This document shows, in pieces, positions 4,960 through 5,960 of a stretch of DNA of 5,960 nt. The stretch spans positions 1-5,960 of the forward strand of contig NATK01000107.1 of the NCBI GenBank assembly GCA_002085285.1, given 5' to 3'. A program made the position numbers and the translations under genes. This DNA comes from Candidatus Latescibacteria bacterium 4484_7. GTDB lineage: Bacteria > Krumholzibacteriota > Krumholzibacteriia > Krumholzibacteriales > Krumholzibacteriaceae. How positions within the stretch are numbered: position 1 is the first letter of the stretch; every line of letters begins with the position of its first letter. The notes beneath the pieces were generated by a model. That model searched no databases, was not told the DNA's origin, and saw only the letters and a list, made by a program, of their open reading frames with translations.

Positions 4960-5382
4960 ATGAATGCTGAAGAAGTCAAGGTAAGAAAAAGAAAGATCCT
5001 ATTGCTGGCTACGGAGGCCTGTGCCTACCCCGGTGCAGACAGCGTCGGTCAGAGCCATCTCGAATTTCCCACGGATACATATATTATCAAGGTACGCTCC
5101 CCGGTTCTTTTCCCCGAAGATTTCTACATGCGGGCATTCGAAAAGGGAGTTGACGCCATAGTCGTAATGAGCTGCGGACATGAATGCCCGTACAAAGGTG
5201 CATATGACAAGCTCGCCGCTCGAATATCGAAGGTCTACGCGATAATGAAGGAGAAGGGGATGGATACGAGGCGGCTCAAGCTATGTGCGATATGTACAGT
5301 CTGCATAAAGGCCTTCTTGAAGGAAGTAAAGACGATGAGAGAGACGCTCGATGAGATAGAAGCAGCCGAAGGAGAAGGGTAG
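4960..5382 (+). CDS. MvhD/FlpD-like hydrogenase iron-sulfur subunit
   Basis: A 140-residue protein of the MvhD/FlpD family (PF02662), which carries a [2Fe-2S] cluster and passes electrons from a hydrogenase or other dehydrogenase into HdrA. Family features are A-C-A-Y-P-G-A-D-S-V-G at 20-30, a central V-D-A-I-V-V-M-S-C-G-H-E-C at 64-76, and R-R-L-K-L at 104-108. Cysteines are at 21, 72, 76, 109, 112 and 115. In methanogen MvhD the N-terminal motif has a C-x-W-C pair, but here only Cys21 remains, while a C-A-I-C-T-V-C cluster near the C-terminus is unusual. The stop abuts the HdrA start, so the two are translated together and probably form a complex. No convincing Shine-Dalgarno lies before the ATG at 4960, and no other in-frame ATG, GTG or TTG lies between the upstream TGA (4906-4908) and the conserved core. 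Confidence 0.88.
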   Translation: MNAEEVKVRKRKILLLATEACAYPGADSVGQSHLEFPTDTYIIKVRSPVLFPEDFYMRAFEKGVDAIVVMSCGHECPYKGAYDKLAARISKVYAIMKEKGMDTRRLKLCAICTVCIKAFLKEVKTMRETLDEIEAAEGEG

Positions 5383-5960
5383 ATGGCGGAGAGCAGTGTT
5401 AGGAAGGTCGATGCTCTTGTGATAGGTGGAGGAATAGCCGGCCTTCAGGCTGCGATCGATCTCGGCGATCAGGGTTTTCATGTTCTCATCGTCGAGAAAG
5501 AGCCTTCAATCGGCGGCAGAATGATATCGTTGAGCAAGGTTTTTCCAACGCTCGACTGTGCAAGCTGCATCTGCACTCCGAAGATGGCCGCGGCTGCCCA
5601 TCACGACAACATTGATATAATGACCTACGCCGAGGTGCGGAAAGTCGAGAGGAAGAACGGCACCTTTACGGCGAAGGTCGAACAGAAGCCGAGATACGTC
5701 ATAGAGGATGACTGTATAGGATGCAGGCTCTGCGAGTATGCATGCCCTGTTTACCTCGAACACGAATTCGAGGGGCGTCTTGGTGCGAGAAAGGCTGTCT
5801 ATATACCATTTTCCAATGCCATTCCTCAGGTCGCTGTGCTCGATCCCGATCACTGCATAATGTGCGGTCTGTGTGCGAAGGCTTGTCCGACCAATGCGAT
5901 CGATTATACCCAGCAGCCCGAGGAGATTGTAGTCGAGGCATCTTCGGTCATAGTAACGAC
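5383..5960 (+). CDS. hdrA: HdrA-like electron-bifurcating FAD/iron-sulfur subunit (partial, 3' end outside)
   Basis: The frame is open from the ATG at 5383 to the window end, giving 192 residues of a protein that is usually 600 or more. An FAD-binding V-I-G-G-G-I-A-G-L is at 13-21, followed by E-K-E-P-S-I-G-G-R-M at 38-47. F-P-T-L-D-C-A-S-C-I-C-T-P-K-M at 54-68 is the HdrA hallmark, with Cys59, Cys62 and an extra Cys64. Two ferredoxin-type [4Fe-4S] sites follow: C-x2-C-x2-C-x3-C-P at 111-121 and C-x2-C-x2-C-x3-C-P at 158-168. HdrA splits electron pairs at its FAD between high- and low-potential acceptors. The related QmoA and HdrA2 are alternatives that the missing C-terminus would separate. 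The ATG directly follows the MvhD-like stop (TAGATG), with GGAG at 5371-5374. HdrB/HdrC or Qmo partners may lie downstream. Confidence 0.95.
   Translation, partial: MAESSVRKVDALVIGGGIAGLQAAIDLGDQGFHVLIVEKEPSIGGRMISLSKVFPTLDCASCICTPKMAAAAHHDNIDIMTYAEVRKVERKNGTFTAKVEQKPRYVIEDDCIGCRLCEYACPVYLEHEFEGRLGARKAVYIPFSNAIPQVAVLDPDHCIMCGLCAKACPTNAIDYTQQPEEIVVEASSVIVT

Noticed and set aside
5506..5941. Minus-strand frames opposite the HdrA start
   Set aside because: The plus strand encodes FAD and two ferredoxin motifs in one continuous frame; the minus frames show no family features.

Overview
The window looks like chromosomal DNA from an anaerobic bacterium of moderate G+C. The electron-transfer genes at the right end (an HdrA-type flavoprotein and an MvhD-type iron-sulfur protein beside sulfur-relay proteins) fit sulfate-reducing or syntrophic lineages such as Desulfobacterota. 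That placement is inferred from gene content only; no marker gene is present.

Left block (1-3248, all + strand): the C-terminus of a DUF1330-type protein, a divergent enolase-superfamily protein, a histidine-phosphatase/phosphoglycerate-mutase-like protein, a small dodecin, and a PLP-dependent serine/threonine dehydratase-like enzyme. The first three are packed with gaps of 4-13 nt and look co-transcribed. A structured 86-nt gap precedes the dodecin. The block suggests handling of a 3-carbon phosphorylated or hydroxylated acid, or of serine/threonine feeding 2-oxoacids. The enolase-like protein lacks one expected catalytic Glu, so a non-glycolytic substrate is possible. The block ends at a very strong hairpin terminator (3249-3291) that also serves the convergent gene.

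Middle (3312-4181): a minus-strand SatP/YaaH-type acetate transporter with its own sigma-70-like promoter, then an AT-rich divergent control region of about 250-300 bp. This region holds tandem promoter candidates pointing right and two inverted repeats that could be operators.

Right block (4182-5960, + strand): DsrE-like protein, TusA-like protein (CPxP), MvhD/FlpD-like iron-sulfur protein, and the start of HdrA, which runs off the window. DsrE and TusA proteins pass sulfur as persulfides; MvhD passes electrons to HdrA, the electron-bifurcating FAD subunit of heterodisulfide reductase-like complexes. Their co-linearity suggests a soluble Hdr complex tied to sulfur-carrier chemistry, and is the most interesting system here. 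I saw no tRNA, rRNA, CRISPR array or insertion sequence.
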